Below are positions 47,824 to 61,200 of a DNA stretch of 64,000 nucleotides, piece after piece (position 1 is the first letter of the stretch; each line of letters opens with the position of its first letter). Origin of the DNA: Saururus chinensis (lineage: Eukaryota > Streptophyta > Magnoliopsida > Piperales > Saururaceae). Below the pieces are notes generated by a model that was not told the DNA's origin, did no database searches, and was given only the letters and a program-made list of their open reading frames with translations. The stretch spans positions 25,626,685 to 25,690,684 of the forward strand of contig CP141140.1 of the NCBI GenBank assembly GCA_035235625.1, written 5' to 3'. The translations under genes were made by a program, and so were the position numbers.

Positions 47824-49517
47824 TGCCTCCCCCACTTGATTCTTCGACGCCCTCGTCAAAGCCCCAGACTTCCCAGGTGCACTAATTGAAGCTCTTAAGC
47901 CTTCCGCCTTGCTGAACCAGTCAAGAAAGCAACCAACACTTCCCATCATACCATGACCAAGTCATCTTCCGCCCAGCCTAAGTTATCCTTCAGCCAGGTT
48001 TGGGCAACACCCGCTGCCCCCAAATCCTGCAAACCTCTCCATCAATCTGCCCCTTAGCTTTTTCGATCAACCAAGGCTTGGAGAGTCTCCCCTCCTTCCT
48101 TCGAATCCTCAATGACCCGAAGCTGCCCCCTCAACTGGGGACTCCAGCAATCGAACACATCCCATTCGCTGCAAAGGACTCGTCCGTGCTAACTCCTCAT
48201 GATCGGATTCCTCCTTCTCCTCTTCAGCGACAAGTGCATTCAGCCTTTCCCATTTGGACAGACTTTGGCACGGCACGGTCCATCACATATGAAATAGCCA
48301 CCACCCCTGTTGAGCCTGCCAGACTACTCGTTGCCCTTGTCTTTTCCACCGTTGCCACCCTTGCTGCCCTCCTTATTGGATGATTCGCTTCCCCATTCTT
48401 CTTCTCTGGCTAAGCGGGAGTTTGTTTGAAGTCCGCCAAGCTATCAACCGTTGCAATCGCTGTGGGAAGGTCCTCCACTTCCCTCCGTCTCAGCTCGTTC
48501 TGAGCCCACATTTGCAAGCCCGCCATGAAGTAGAACAACTTGTTATCATCCATCATGTTTATCACGCCCAAAATCAGTGACTAAAACTCCTTAACGTAGT
48601 CCCAGACTGCCCCTGTATGCCTCAGGTTCCTCAAGGCCTCTCGAGCCATCGAAAACACATTTTTGGGAAGGAACTACGCCTACAACTCCCTCTTGAACGT
48701 ATCCCACATCCCTATCTTTGGCCGACCCGTAGCTGCATCATCCTCCAACCGTGTCCGCCACCACAACTTTGCATCCCCTTCAAGGTATATTGCTGCCACA
48801 GTAACCTTCTCCCCCTCTTGGGTATGGACCAAAGTGAAGTACCTTTCCATATCCCAAAGGAAGTTCTCAATCTCCTTGGTGTCTCACATCCCGCATACAC
48901 CTTCGGTTCAGGCACCTTTGCCTTCTTCGCAACCTACTGAGATGAAGACTCACCCCCATCTCGGGATGCAATGTTGAGGACTGCCCGCTTCAGTACCGCC
49001 ACTTCATCCACTAGCTCACTAACCTTTGCTATTGCTGCCTCCTCTACATTTTGCACTCGCTGCCTGAGGTAATCCGTCGTCACAGCCAATCAGCCGCTAA
49101 CGTGGTGAGACGGGCTGCCATTTCAGCCGTACTGCCATCTTCCTGAGACTCGTCAAGGTGCGGTGCAAATTAGGCAGTGACACTCATTGGTCGAAGAGAG
49201 CCAAATGCTCATTGATGTTGCGCAAAGAGGTTTGGACTTCAGCCAACGTCCCATTCACTGTGGCCATCGCATCCACCTTCGCCTCAATCTCAGCAATTCG
49301 AGCCAACATCGAGCCTACCATCAGCGCTCTCTGTTTTCCAGCAACTCGTCAAAGTAAGGTGTGCACGCAGCAAGGATCTCCAATGTGTCCAGCAACAACC
49401 CGTCAAGGACTTCACCTCTTTTGGGTATCCCAGCGACTCAACAACCTTTAGCCAACTCCTTCCCAAGGACTGTACAGAGCTTTCACCGCCTTCGGGTATC
49501 CCGGCAATGGAACCAAC
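47824..49517 (-). pseudogene. Gag remnant in retrotransposon F
   Basis: Minus-strand frames near 48,700-48,920 correspond to the gypsy gag pattern: FLWDMEKYF-like, then VAAIYLEGDAKLWWR-like sequence seen as frameshifted pieces (GGGHGWRMMQLR, WKGTSLWSIPK). Downstream, 48,380-48,600 fits NELRRREVEDLPTAI-like gag tail. No protease, RT or integrase follows before the polypurine tract. Overlapping plus-strand frames look longer but have no family resemblance. Confidence 0.65.
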
Positions 49518-50337
49518 TGTCACGGGCGTGAAGCTTTGCCTAGCGTTCGCACACGTGATGGCTAGGCTGTGCCGCGCAACCAGCAGCCACTCTCTTCCCT
49601 TCCCACTCGTATGAGCAAGGGAAACACAAGCAAACAGCACAAGTCCGTCCCTGTGCAAGGGTCTCCGCCCAAGCTATATTTTTGTCCATCAAAATACACA
49701 AGGCATTGAGAGGGCAAGGCTAATCCACCAAGTCTGAGTTCTCTCTCTCAGCAACCTAGTTCGTTGTGCATGAACAAATCTATCACTGCTCAACCAACCA
49801 TGGCCGCCCTTGCTCTCCCCCTTTTATAGACTTCAGCCCAAAGGCTAGTCCTTATGTTACTAGGAGTATAAAACCCACCCATACAAGAGTTCTCACCCTG
49901 ACCAACTCTTAGCCCAACAAGCAGTCAACCCCTAACCTAAATCAAGAAATCTACAAGGGAGTCCTTCTTGAGCTAGAAGTCTAGCGCCCTGCTGCCTCCA
50001 AGTGTCCTTTCCATCCAGGGAACTTGCTACCTTGACTCCTACTCGAGCTAGGAGCGCAGCTATCCTGCATAAGTGAATCCTATCCGCCTTAGGAGCCCGT
50101 CCCTAAGTCCAAGTAGCACCCAGCTTCGTTGTTATAGTCCTGCTCACGCAAGGACTCCTACTCAGCCTGCTCCACAAGGTGAGTGGCTCATTCGGTACAC
50201 CTCATGTGCTGCTCCAGCATCCGTCTGTGCCCAATGGGCTGCCTAGGTTGTCCGTCACCCAAGCAAAACTTGGTTGTCTGCTGCCAAGTAAGGGGGTAGC
50301 CGCCCCCTTTTCCCATCGACAAGTTAGGGGTCTAACA
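49518..50337 (-). repeat. 5' LTR of retrotransposon F (820 bp, uninterrupted)
   Basis: The minus strand runs TGTTAGACCCC to GCCCGTGACA. Against the split 3' LTR I count roughly 20 differences plus one 9 bp gap in the first 225 or so aligned bases, so the insertion is not recent. Confidence 0.9.
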
Positions 50338-51403
50338 GTATGGAAGGAGGGAAAATATTTGTTATTAATTTTTGTTAATGTGGGTTTACATCACAAGTAG
50401 CCTTATATCTCTAGCTAGTTCTCATGCAATCACAAGTGGCAACAAACACATTGAAATTGACCACATCAACCTAATGCCTTCTCACTCCTTTTCCCAATCC
50501 TGGGCTCCATCCACTTTTGGTATCCGACTATATAGCCTTGGCCATGAGCTTCGGCCATTTTGAACTCCCACCCCTAGTCTTTGGCCTTCCCCGATCCTTT
50601 GCATGGTAGAATGCAATCCCCTTCCCTCAACCCCATCAAAATAAAATATTATTTTCCTGACCATTGAGAATCGCCAGATTGTAGAACCATTGGACGTGGA
50701 GGAGGAGAAACTGGGAACCTTTTGATCATATTCTCAAGTTTCCCTCTCGCCACTTCCCGATGATGTAGCAGTTTCCCATTGTTGGTCACCAATACTTGGT
50801 CATGAAATCTGGTCACGCTAGATGGGCTCTTCAAAATAAGGGGAGGGAAAAGGTTCTAGCTTTGTAGCAATAATGGTTTTTCCCATTCTCTGGCTTACCC
50901 CATTATGACCAAATGGATCAAGCCCACTAAGGACTAGCCCCATTTCATCTAATGCCCTAGTACAATTCTTCTTAAATTCTAATTAACACTAAAATGAATT
51001 ATGCCTCTAGTTTACTTTTGAAATTTAAGGTTTGCTCTTTATCTCAGGTTTTTTTGGGAAGCAAACAACCTCATGCATGGCCTTGCTTGAGAGGCGGTTA
51101 TCTTGCAACACTGTAGTGTGGAGGGAAGCATGTTTACTCTTTTTGGGTGAACTAATTAGGAGAGATGTTGTAAGTTATTCTTGAGCTCAGGTTCGTTTTG
51201 AATGGAAAAACAAAAGAACACCAAACCAGCTCTTGTAAGCTTAAAAAGACAACACAAAAAAACAGGTCTTGTGGTGAGATTCATACTTACTTTGCAAGAC
51301 TCTATGCAAGGGATCAAAATTTTAGGTAAACTTGTTATCAAAATTTTGGAAAAAAAAATCCCTGGCATTTAAACAATCTTCAAAGGGCATCTCTCCACTC
51401 TTA
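50338..51403. other. Unassigned intergenic sequence
   Basis: Lies between the gag-only retrotransposon and the MITE. Short open frames occur, but none resembles a known protein. The 50,480-50,830 segment is less AT-rich and may be old repeat sequence. Confidence 0.4.
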
Positions 51404-51783
51404 GGGGTTGTTTGGATATTAATTAGCCTCAATTCCACCTTGATTCTATCGCATTCTTTCAGATCTGCTAGTTTTGTATTTGGGTATCAAATTGCGTTAG
51501 AATTAAAAATTCTAATTCCATGCAGCTTTTGTTCTCGATTCCGTGGAATTATCAAATGCTCATGAGGATACTCAGCAAATTCTGTCAATTCTACTTATGT
51601 TTCATCCTCCAACCATCATTGTTGGCTTTAATCTACTCTAGTAAGTTTCCATGTGGCCATTCTACCTAATTTCATTCTACAGAATCATGTAATTCTAATA
51701 CCAAACATAATTCTCTTTGGCCGGACCTAAATTTAAAGAATCTACATTCCAATTTCATTTCAATTCAATATCCAAACATCCCC
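51404..51783. mobile_element. Tourist-like (PIF/Harbinger) MITE 3' of the diterpene synthase
   Basis: A 380 bp element flanked by TTA at 51,401-51,403 and 51,784-51,786. The ends are GGGGTTGTTTGGATATT and, in reverse complement, GGGGATGTTTGGATATT. A 3 bp TTA duplication with GGG..TGTTTGG termini is typical of Tourist/PIF-Harbinger MITEs. It ends about 480 bp beyond the stop codon and could supply 3' sequence or small RNAs. Confidence 0.85.
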
Positions 51784-51786
51784 TTA

Positions 51787-52267
51787 GTGTTTACAAATAA
51801 CCACCACTACTATATGGTGAAATGACATATAGTTAGGCTAATAACTTTACGAGTATAAAAATGTCCAAAATATTTTATGAAATGTATATAATTGATATGG
51901 AATTTCTTAAGATAAAGTGAAATTTATGATGGGAGAAAACAAGGGCTCTAAGATTACATAGGGTGGAAGAAGATATGTTGAAACTAACCGTCGTCTTGTT
52001 AGGCTTTTAGGCACTCTTTTGCTGGTATAGGATAATGATGATGGGTGTTAATTAAGTCTTTGAAAAGGGTATTTTTAACCTTTTCTATCTATATGGTTAA
52101 TTACTCTTAATGGGAAGGAGGGAATTGGTATTTTGTAATTAATTATGATTGACAATCTTATTAGATTTTTTGTCATCATACTTGGATCACATAAATTTTA
52201 CATGAAGGATTTCTGTTCCTTGTGTACAAGATGGGTGGTTTACATTGGCCACCGGCTCATGCATCCA
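51787..52267. other. 3' flank of the diterpene synthase
   Basis: AT-rich sequence between the stop codon and the MITE. It presumably holds the 3' UTR, but I see no clear AATAAA signal on the minus strand. Confidence 0.4.
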
Positions 52268-55200
52268 TCATTCAATTGGAGCAAATAGAGAATCCAATAT
52301 TGCAGCTCTTGTGATGTTATTCTGGTCGTCACCCCTATTAGAGAGGAACTGTGTGACTCGAGCATGCTCAAAAAGCAATCTCCTGCAGCTGTGAGGCACT
52401 TGGCTAGGTTTCAGATATTCATGTGTCAGCTCGTCGAATGCATTCTCCGTCGTTTCATTCAGAAAATTTGCAACTCCTTGTTCTGACCATTTTTCTTTCT
52501 TCATACAAGCCCCTAGTGAGGAATGAGCTGAGTAATTCACTAAAGACTCCAAAATAAAGGGTTCAGACGCAATCAGTCTCTCCCTGTCGGGACATTGAAG
52601 ATCAGTGAAGAGTTTGAGGAACAAAGCTACTTGGCTGTAGATTTTTGATCTACAATCAAGTTGTCTAAGGATGTGGTCAGGTAGATGCTCTCCTATGAGC
52701 ATCATTGGTAGAAGCACTCTCATGTTGATCGCCAATTCTCGTTTACCCCAATCCATATGTTCACTCCAGGAGGTAAATTGTCTACTGGCTCCCACTTCTC
52801 TGTGCTCCAAGTAATCTTGTACCTGTTTGGCTCTCTGCAGAAACACACTTTCTCACAATCCTTTACCATCATCAAGAAGAAGATTTGACATTGAAATGTG
52901 GAAGTTCTACTTACTAGGTTGTGGATGTAAGGGAACATGTTCCTTCCTTGAACCTCTGTAGCTAAGGTTGTGAGGTCATTCAATGAGTCATACATGACCC
53001 AGAACGCAGCTTTAACTTCTCTTGGAAGATGTTTAACCAACGCTGGATCCCAACTGGGCAAACAATTCCAACAGTTCAGTATCCATCAGCATCCTCACAA
53101 AAGCAAATATTACTAGCCACTACAAATTTTCAATACTTTGTATATGAATGTTTTTCAGCCATTTAAAGAGTAAAGCTAGAGCCTGAGCTTTTATAATGCG
53201 TGTGCAATAGTACTTGCTCAGGTCGTGCGGTGCTCAAGGGTAGAGCCGTCCATCATGTGGCCCACAATGATCTAACAGCTCCTAAAGCAAGCGGTATGAT
53301 CCGATGGCTCGTGTTGCACTGAACGAATATCTTTCAATTTATAACCTGGCGCATATTAGTTTTCTTCTTTTATATGCTTCAATTTATGAACTTACTTCTT
53401 AACAGCTTGGCACACTACTATTAAGTTGTCCACAGATGCATGGCTCCTAAAGATATCTTTGAGCACGTCCTCAATGAAGTTACATTTAGCGTATGCTACC
53501 CGGCAAGCTGAAAACTCTGGCTCATACATGGCTGCAGCAATTGTACAGTACAATTCCTCTAGACAGCTTTGACCGAGGAAATAATCTTTGATGCTACAAT
53601 TCTTCCACCATCTGATAACCATTGTACCAGGTCAATCATAAAATTGATCAATGATGTTAATCAGATTGAAGATGAATTAGGTGAACAAGAAAAGCATGCA
53701 TCAAACCTGTGCAGAGTGTTCATCTCACTGCGGTACATTATCTGCAATTGTTTGTAGTCCAACTTAGCCAACTCAAGGTACTTTGGCTGGTTGACATTGC
53801 ACATCCTAACAAGAAGAAGCATTAATTGATGATACGATGAATTATTAGGTGCAAATGTATTTCATGTACTTACAAATAAAGTGTCTTGGAGATCCACACA
53901 TCATTTTCGCCGTAGTTGCTCATGTATTCCCTAGCTTCTAACCTTGGAAGACTCATCATCCACGGGAACCTTAGTGCATTCTCCACCTGAAAGACCAATT
54001 ACATTTAGCTAGGAAACATTGATCCAAAATCACAAACTTTTTGACAGATTTCAGAATTCGTTGTTTGCAATATTGTATCTTCAATTCTGATTAAGATTTA
54101 ATATACATTCTATTGATTTTGGAATATGATTCTCGCTTAGCTTTTTCTGGTAAATAAATTCTGCACACGCCCACAGGGTTAAGAGCCTTGAAATCATCAG
54201 AATTTGATTTTAGAATCTATCAAGTTTTATAATCTGATCAAATTTGAAAGCACAAGTTATTAAAGATTTCTAATTAAAACTTGAATAGGGAGAGCCAGGA
54301 GGGCAACGGGGGTTGTTGTCGTCCTCCCCTAGAAAATTGATATTCAATAAATATAAAAGGTACCAATAACAGAGAGATCATTCCATTTTAAAACTTTTTG
54401 TCAAGATCTATTTACAATTTTACAGCTTAAGTATGATGTTACTAAAATATCTCTCTTTTGTTGAGTACCATCTTGCCTTTTTTAAAGAAAAAATTAATAA
54501 AATAAGACTATTTTCATGCTTCAGCAGATCTCCTATGTCTTTTTTTTCTAATTTCCAATGTCTAATCAATATGCATTTCATGCCTATGAAAATCGTCCTC
54601 AAAGAATAAATTTACTAACACAAATCATATTAATCGAAAGAATAACTTTTTTATGTTCATACTCCTCTGTCCCATATTAATAGCTTTATTTTGTTTTTCA
54701 AAATAAGGTAAAATTAGTTTATTTTGAAAAACAAAATGGAGCTGTTAATGTGAGATGGAGGGAGTAATATTTAATAGCATTTATGAAAATAATACAACTC
54801 TATAAATAAGAAAAATAAGGACACTATAGTTTGCTCTCTCTAAATCATGGAAGACTATCTCTATATTCTAAATTCGTTATTTTGGATCCTTATTGACAAA
54901 CTGTAAGTTACAAATCAAGATCTATAAATTTCTAGCTTACAAGAATTTCATTATAAAATCCAAAACCACTATACGTCTATACCGATGAGGGGAACATGGG
55001 TAATACAAATCATATTAATTGAAAGTATAACTTTTTTATATTCATATCATTTAAGAACTTATTTATTGCCATTATTATAACTTTAAAAATAAGAAAAATA
55101 ATAACGCTATAGTTTGGCCGAAAGACCAATTCTAAATTTGTTATTTTGGATCCTTATTGCCAAACTCTAAGTTTTTGATCATTTTAAAATCGAAAACCAC

Positions 55201-58200
55201 TAACCCCATGAGGGGAACATTGGTAACATACATGCTTATACCTCTTTATGCAAGGCTTTCTTCAAGGACCATTTGTCATGCATGTGATTCTGCTTTAGGC
55301 ATGTCCTCAGGTGCCCCTCCGCAAAAGCTCTTGCTTCTTTTAGTATCTTCTCACCGGGGAAGGATACTTGAGCAAACCTGTACATGTTGAACATGTCGCT
55401 GAGTCCTAGATGTGTCTGTCCCGCAAAACAGAAAAAGTTGCCATTGTGGTCTTTGAAGTTCTCCAAAACATCTGCTTCAGGTGAAAAAGAAAGAACATAA
55501 AAAATGCTATGCATTGTTCAAGCCACCAAGTACTAATATTTGTCCCACCAAAGCTACCAGACCTGCGGAAACTGGATAACCATGCATCCTTAACAGTCGA
55601 AAGGCCATGCTAGTATCATCAACATCCGCAACAGGGTTGTCTCTTCCCCATGACACTCCTCCTTTCCTTAGGTTTCTGTCAAGAAGAATGTTAGCGGCTA
55701 TGGTGAGCACAAGTTTTCGAGTAATTAAGTATGTTTTAAAAACATTTCTGTAAATCTTGAAGTGTATGTATTTGTCCTATGTTACGAATTTGTTGTTATA
55801 TACTGATCGTTTTTATTTTATTTATGTTGTGTAGGATATCATGACATGCAACATTTATATAGAGGTCTATATAACATAGAAAAGTTGTGATATTTATGAC
55901 GTATATGTGTGCTATAAACATTTTTTTCCGTGAAGCTAGGCAAAGCTTTTTGTAAAAATGGATTAGAGATGTTGAGGAATTATTGACTTGCCTATGCACA
56001 TAATCAAGTGCATTTGTAATTTCATTGCGGAAATGGCGATCAATGCCCAACCTCTGAATTGTATCAACGACCCATATTCGATCGAAAAGATCTATGGGAT
56101 ACTGTGCTGGAGCTGCAATGGTTAATAAAATCAGCACAATTATACATGGAGTCCGCCACATATACAGGCAGCATGAAATTAGATTGAATTTTTTCTTACC
56201 ATGATCACCAAATTTGTTGACAATGTAGGTCAAGTAGTCCAAACATTTCTTATCTCCAGACTTGATGTAAGCAAATGCAGTGGAAGAAGGAGAACTGAGG
56301 AAGCTCCCATCACTGGATTGTAATTTGAGAATTCGTTCCCAATCAACCACTTCTTCCAGTGCCTCAAGTGAGTAGAGAAGTGTTGTGTGAATTGAATGCA
56401 TTACGTCTACTGGTAGCCTGCAAAGAGGCCAATCATATCGAAACCTAATATGGTCAAAAGACCTTTCAATTGCACAAAAATGAAGTTAATCTAATTTTAG
56501 AGCGTGAGGCAATAACTGAAACTAAATTCAATTATAAGTTTGGTGCCCCTACAAAATTTGTGAAAATTTTAATCTTTCTAAAAGGTAAACAATATATTTA
56601 CCCTTTTACTTCACTAATAGTTTGGTATCCCCGGCCCACGCTTTCTTGTACATGTAAATTATTCGTTATTTTCTTACATTTGCAACTCCTAACCCCGATG
56701 TGTATAATTTCTTTCTTATAGTAGATGAAACTTTCTTTTAGGATTTCTGTGCTATTTGAAGTTGAAGGCAATTCATTTATCGTGGTTAGTGATGCCGTTA
56801 GATTGGATTTTGCCAAACCCAAACCTAAACCTGTTTACAGTAACGATACAACCCAAATAGAGCCAACCCATTTGACCTATTTAAAATAAAAATATTATTT
56901 TAAAAATATTAAAAAATATATAAAATATATAAATTTTATATTTATAACTTTGTTCAGGTCGGGTCGGGTAGATCATCTAAAACCCAAAACCTGATTAATC
57001 GGGTTAAGTTTTAAAAATAAAACCTGACCCATTCGGGTTAAGTTTTGCCATAAACCCAAGTAGCATCTCTAATCTTCGTGGACCAGGGATATACCTACAA
57101 ATATACAGAGTTTAGTGGGCCATGGCTGCCCCACTTTATTCGTCCAAGCCTCCTGTCTTCTAGAGTTATTAACGTTACCCTATTTTATAATGTATCTAAC
57201 TTAGCCACTACAATTATAAGGAATTTTCGATTCTAGAAAGGATAGAGTTGTGTACAGAATTTATAATTGGGCTGGATGTCTACAATGGGAAATTTGTGAA
57301 TGAAAACAAAACAGTAACAGATGAACTATTGATGGAAATAGGGACTGCAACAGATTTCGATTCTAGAATTGAATTCAATAAGACAAAAAAAAGGAAAGGT
57401 GCAGCTTGCAAGAAACATATTAAAAAAACAAATAAGAGGGTAAGAATACGAGTTTGGTCTCACAGGCTGTGAAATAGTGAGCTCACTCTCAATAATTTAC
57501 GTTTATGAACCAGCATTTCTGTTCTGAATTTACAATATCTATTTGGTTGCGAATCTTATTTCATTTAACAAGTGAAGCTTTTGAATGGCAAAAGGCTGAA
57601 TATGGATTGTGCTCTGGTAGTTCTTACTTTCTAAACCACAGTATTTTCTTTATAATTTTGAAAACAATAGTTTTATATTTTTTTAAATTATAATTTTATA
57701 TTTAACTTAATATTAGGCGAATCATACATTGAATAGTGAGCATGATAAGTTCCGTCCCTAGGCTTGGTTGTTATTACTATAATTATTATTATTCATCCTG
57801 TAGATCATGGTGGTAGTACTAAATAGTAATAACAATAGTAGCAATGCTAATGGGCTGCTAATGGAAGACACTTTTTTCTTGACAATAAATATGGTACGAC
57901 ATGTATGAGAGTGGTCCATGGCGGAATGAGCCCATAGTAGCCTAACATTGGTTATAGGTGTTTTTAGATTTAAGGTTATTTTTATTTTTGTTAGTAATAA
58001 AATAGTATGAGTCCCGTTTATATGAGTCCCGTTTATATGAGCCCGGGCTCATATATCTCTATGTGAGCCCGGGCTCTATGGGTTGTCGGATTTACGTCTG
58101 GCAGCCCATATTACTCGTGAGTTTATAATACTCATAAAACCCATAAATATTATAGGCCATCGGATGTAAATCCGACGGCCCATAGAGCCCGGGCTCATAT

Positions 58201-61200
58201 TAACTTTTTTCAAATAGTATTTTTTGGATTTAATGGGTATGGTAGATAAGAAATTCTAAAATAGGGGTATGCTGGATATAATAAAAATATCTTGAATATA
58301 ATAGATATAAAAAGTTAAAATTTAGGTATTTTAGATATTTTTCCTTATATATATAAAGGTGGTTGGGTCGCTTGTTTGAATGTGGACTCTTGGTATAAAT
58401 AAATAAATAAATAAAAGTAAATATAAAAATTGTAAAGTTGCAAATTTTAGTTATCTTCAATTATACAAATAAAAAAGTAGTTGGTGGGTTGTTTGAATAT
58501 TGACTCTTGGTATAAATGAACAAGGGAAGCTCTGGCTACTGTTTCATTAAGCTACAGCTGACCATGATGAGACAACAAAAGAGCTGCAGCTCACTCAAGC
58601 TACAACTCTGACTTGATATCCTCATTAACAAAAGTATAATAGTAAAGAAAGAAAGAAGTGCAGACTTTTACTGTTTTTTCATGGCTTGGGGGTGAATCAC
58701 TGTCGTCCACCAGTGCCCATGGCCAAGGTCAGCCTAGCCGCACGAATGCCGCTGGCATTGCAGCCCAAGACAATTTGGGTCGTACGTAGTGCACCAACAG
58801 TTGTAGCCAAAGCTATGGTAGATCTAGCCATGGCAGCCAAGTCGTCACAGGCCAGGCATGATTGTGGTTTAGTTTGTCAGGGGCGACGGCCATGACAAAG
58901 CTTGTCGGAGATAGTAGAGGGCAGGGGGAGCATGTCGGCACTAACACCAATTGAGGATGAAGAGGAGGAAATGAGGAAGTAAGGAGTCAATTGCAAAAAA
59001 AGTCAATACACATTTTAATTTTTTTAGTTATGTGACACCCCTATATGGGCCAATTCACAGAAAACTGGCCCATTTTAACCATAATTAATCTACTAAGACG
59101 CGTACCTTTTGATTTTGTGGTCTCTCATTGATGAGATCTCTTTGAGGTACGGGACGTCATAGGGCAGATCCAGCTTTAGGCCTTCGGCTTCTTTCAGCAT
59201 GGAGGGGAAGATGATCTCAAACCCACATGTTCTCAGGCCCAGTGCCTCGCCTTCAAGTTCTCTAATTCGTTCTTGCAAAAAATTAAGCCCTGGTCCAAAC
59301 AACCATGATCAGTCTTCACAAGAAAGAGGGCTACCCTTTCCATTAACAAGTAAATTAGAACTATACTCCCTTTTTGTAATATCTTATGTAATTTTTTAAA
59401 ATGAACTAAAATTAATTTATTTTTTAAAACTAAATAGAACAATTAAGATGACAAAGGGACTTGGGCTGGCTAGTTTGATCAATTTGTCTCCTCTATTAGG
59501 AGTGTCAAGGAAATACTTGAGCTCTGGTTGGCATGAGCTGAAATGGAATGGGTTAAGCTGGAGCTCAACTAGGTTGGTTTATTTTTTCTTTTATTTTTTA
59601 GAAACAAAGTAAAATAAAATACTCCCTACGTATCATTTTAATAATCCATATTAAAAAATTAAAATAATTTGATTTTATTTTAATTTTAGTTCAATAAGAA
59701 AGCAAAAATAAACTAATATGTTAGGAAATGGAATAAAAAGTACCCAAGCACGAGCTGAAATGGAATGGCTCGCGTTAGGAAATAAATAATTAATGTACTT
59801 CTTGAACGCTGCAATTTCCCTATGCTCACGGCCTCTCACTATTTATACACTACAATAAAAATTTAAAAATTATTCATATATACCTCTCCTTACCTTAGTA
59901 ATTTTTTTACCTTCTTAATTCGTAGCCCACATGCGGCCAGATCTAGCCTGCACATGGTCCGCCTGCGCCGGCCAATCCCGCTATGGGTTGGCTAGCCCAA
60001 GCACGAGCAGGCCAAGTTAGGCTAGATCAATGGCCACATCTGGCATGGCTCATGTTGCCGTGGCCCCGGCGCCGCTGCACTCATGCAGGAGAAGAAAGGG
60101 AAGAGAACGAGGCAAAGGGATGTTGGGGTGGCAATAAAAAATGCAACTCTTTTACTTTCTGGGAAGGGGGCGGAGGGTGGGGTTCATATTTCTTTCCTAT
60201 TTTAATTCTCCCCCTCACGTGCAACTATGTATCAATCAAAGCTTTGTATATGAACATAACTAGGGCATAACTAGGGGAGGACAAATATAGGGTAAATATT
60301 CCTCCACCAAGAATTGAAACCAATATGTACATCATTCACCTTTATCAACAAGATCTGCTCCTCTTCTCCATTTGATGAGGGTGAGAACACAAGCTAGAGT
60401 GCAAATCAGCCTGTCGTATAGTAGAAAGAAGCGAGGTTCTCCCCATGAACCATCTTCGTTCTGGTTACTAAGAATCCATTCAAGGGTTGTAGGAAACTGT
60501 GGCCGGCCACCATTGCCAACAGCCGGAATCCTGGCCACCCAAGCTGTATCATATGCAGAAGGACTCGTTGCTCCATCATCCATAGATTGGAACATCTGTT
60601 TGATCTCCTTAATCAGAGTCTCCATCCTCTCTTCCTCATTGCTGGTCTGTCTTATCATAAAATGGCTCAGATAGTGATTTGTATAATTCGGGCTATACGG
60701 CAACAAAGAGATGAAGCCTACTTCCTTAATTTGCAGTTGAAATTCATGTTCGCATAGAAAACTTCGATGAAAAAATGGGATTGTCAAAAAATACCCACAT
60801 GTTCAGTACAGGGAAGGAGCTGTTGAGCTAGTCTAAAATCCTTGGAGTGATCTGCCTCAGTATTTTTTGTCAGTGCGTTAGAGGATGTAGCTGCAGGGCA
60901 AACCAAAAATTGTGTAACAAATAAATTTTACTTAGACATTTTAAGTTTGCATGAAGAACCTATCTGGTAATATCATTATGAAGCGTACTAACTCGATCGA
61001 AACAGTTAAACCGTAAGCAAACTAGCTCATATCAATTACCACTAAGTTCTCCCGTTGCATGTGAATTACGGTGCCATGTATGTCGCAGCCCTCTAGAACT
61101 TTGACCACCAGTAGATGATAAGAATAACAAGCTTTTGTACGTTCCACCTGTAAAACGCTGCGGCGAGAGCTGCAAGGTCCTGTGCATGATTAAGCTTTCC

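Larger units (their letters stand above)
43478..50337 (-). mobile_element. Gag-only LTR retrotransposon F with both LTRs
   Basis: Two copies of an LTR of about 820 bp bound it. The 5' LTR (minus strand) is 50,337-49,518. The 3' LTR is 47,823-47,213 plus 43,705-43,478, split by LTR E. The primer site after the 5' LTR reads TTGGTTCCATTGCCGGG (49,516-49,500) and a polypurine tract AAGTGGGGGAGGCA precedes the 3' LTR (47,837-47,824). The internal region is only 1.7 kb and holds gag alone. The flanks ATATT (43,473-43,477) and GTATG (50,338-50,342) match at only 3 of 5 bases. It would be a non-autonomous derivative relying on another element's pol. Confidence 0.87.

Noticed and set aside
48000-49451. 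Plus-strand frames of 97-127 residues in element F.
   Set aside because: The minus strand carries gag resemblance and the LTR, primer site and polypurine tract all point to minus-strand coding.
52268-53611. Bifunctional class I/II diterpene synthase.
   Set aside because: No DDxxD or NSE/DTE motif is seen in the C-terminal exons.
53569-53757. Plus-strand open frame within the diterpene synthase.
   Set aside because: Antisense to exons 10-11 and intron 10 of the gene, with no family resemblance.
57248-57472. 74-residue frame with a Lys/Arg-rich end in intron 4.
   Set aside because: Intronic, short, and without homologous pattern; AT-rich chance frame.
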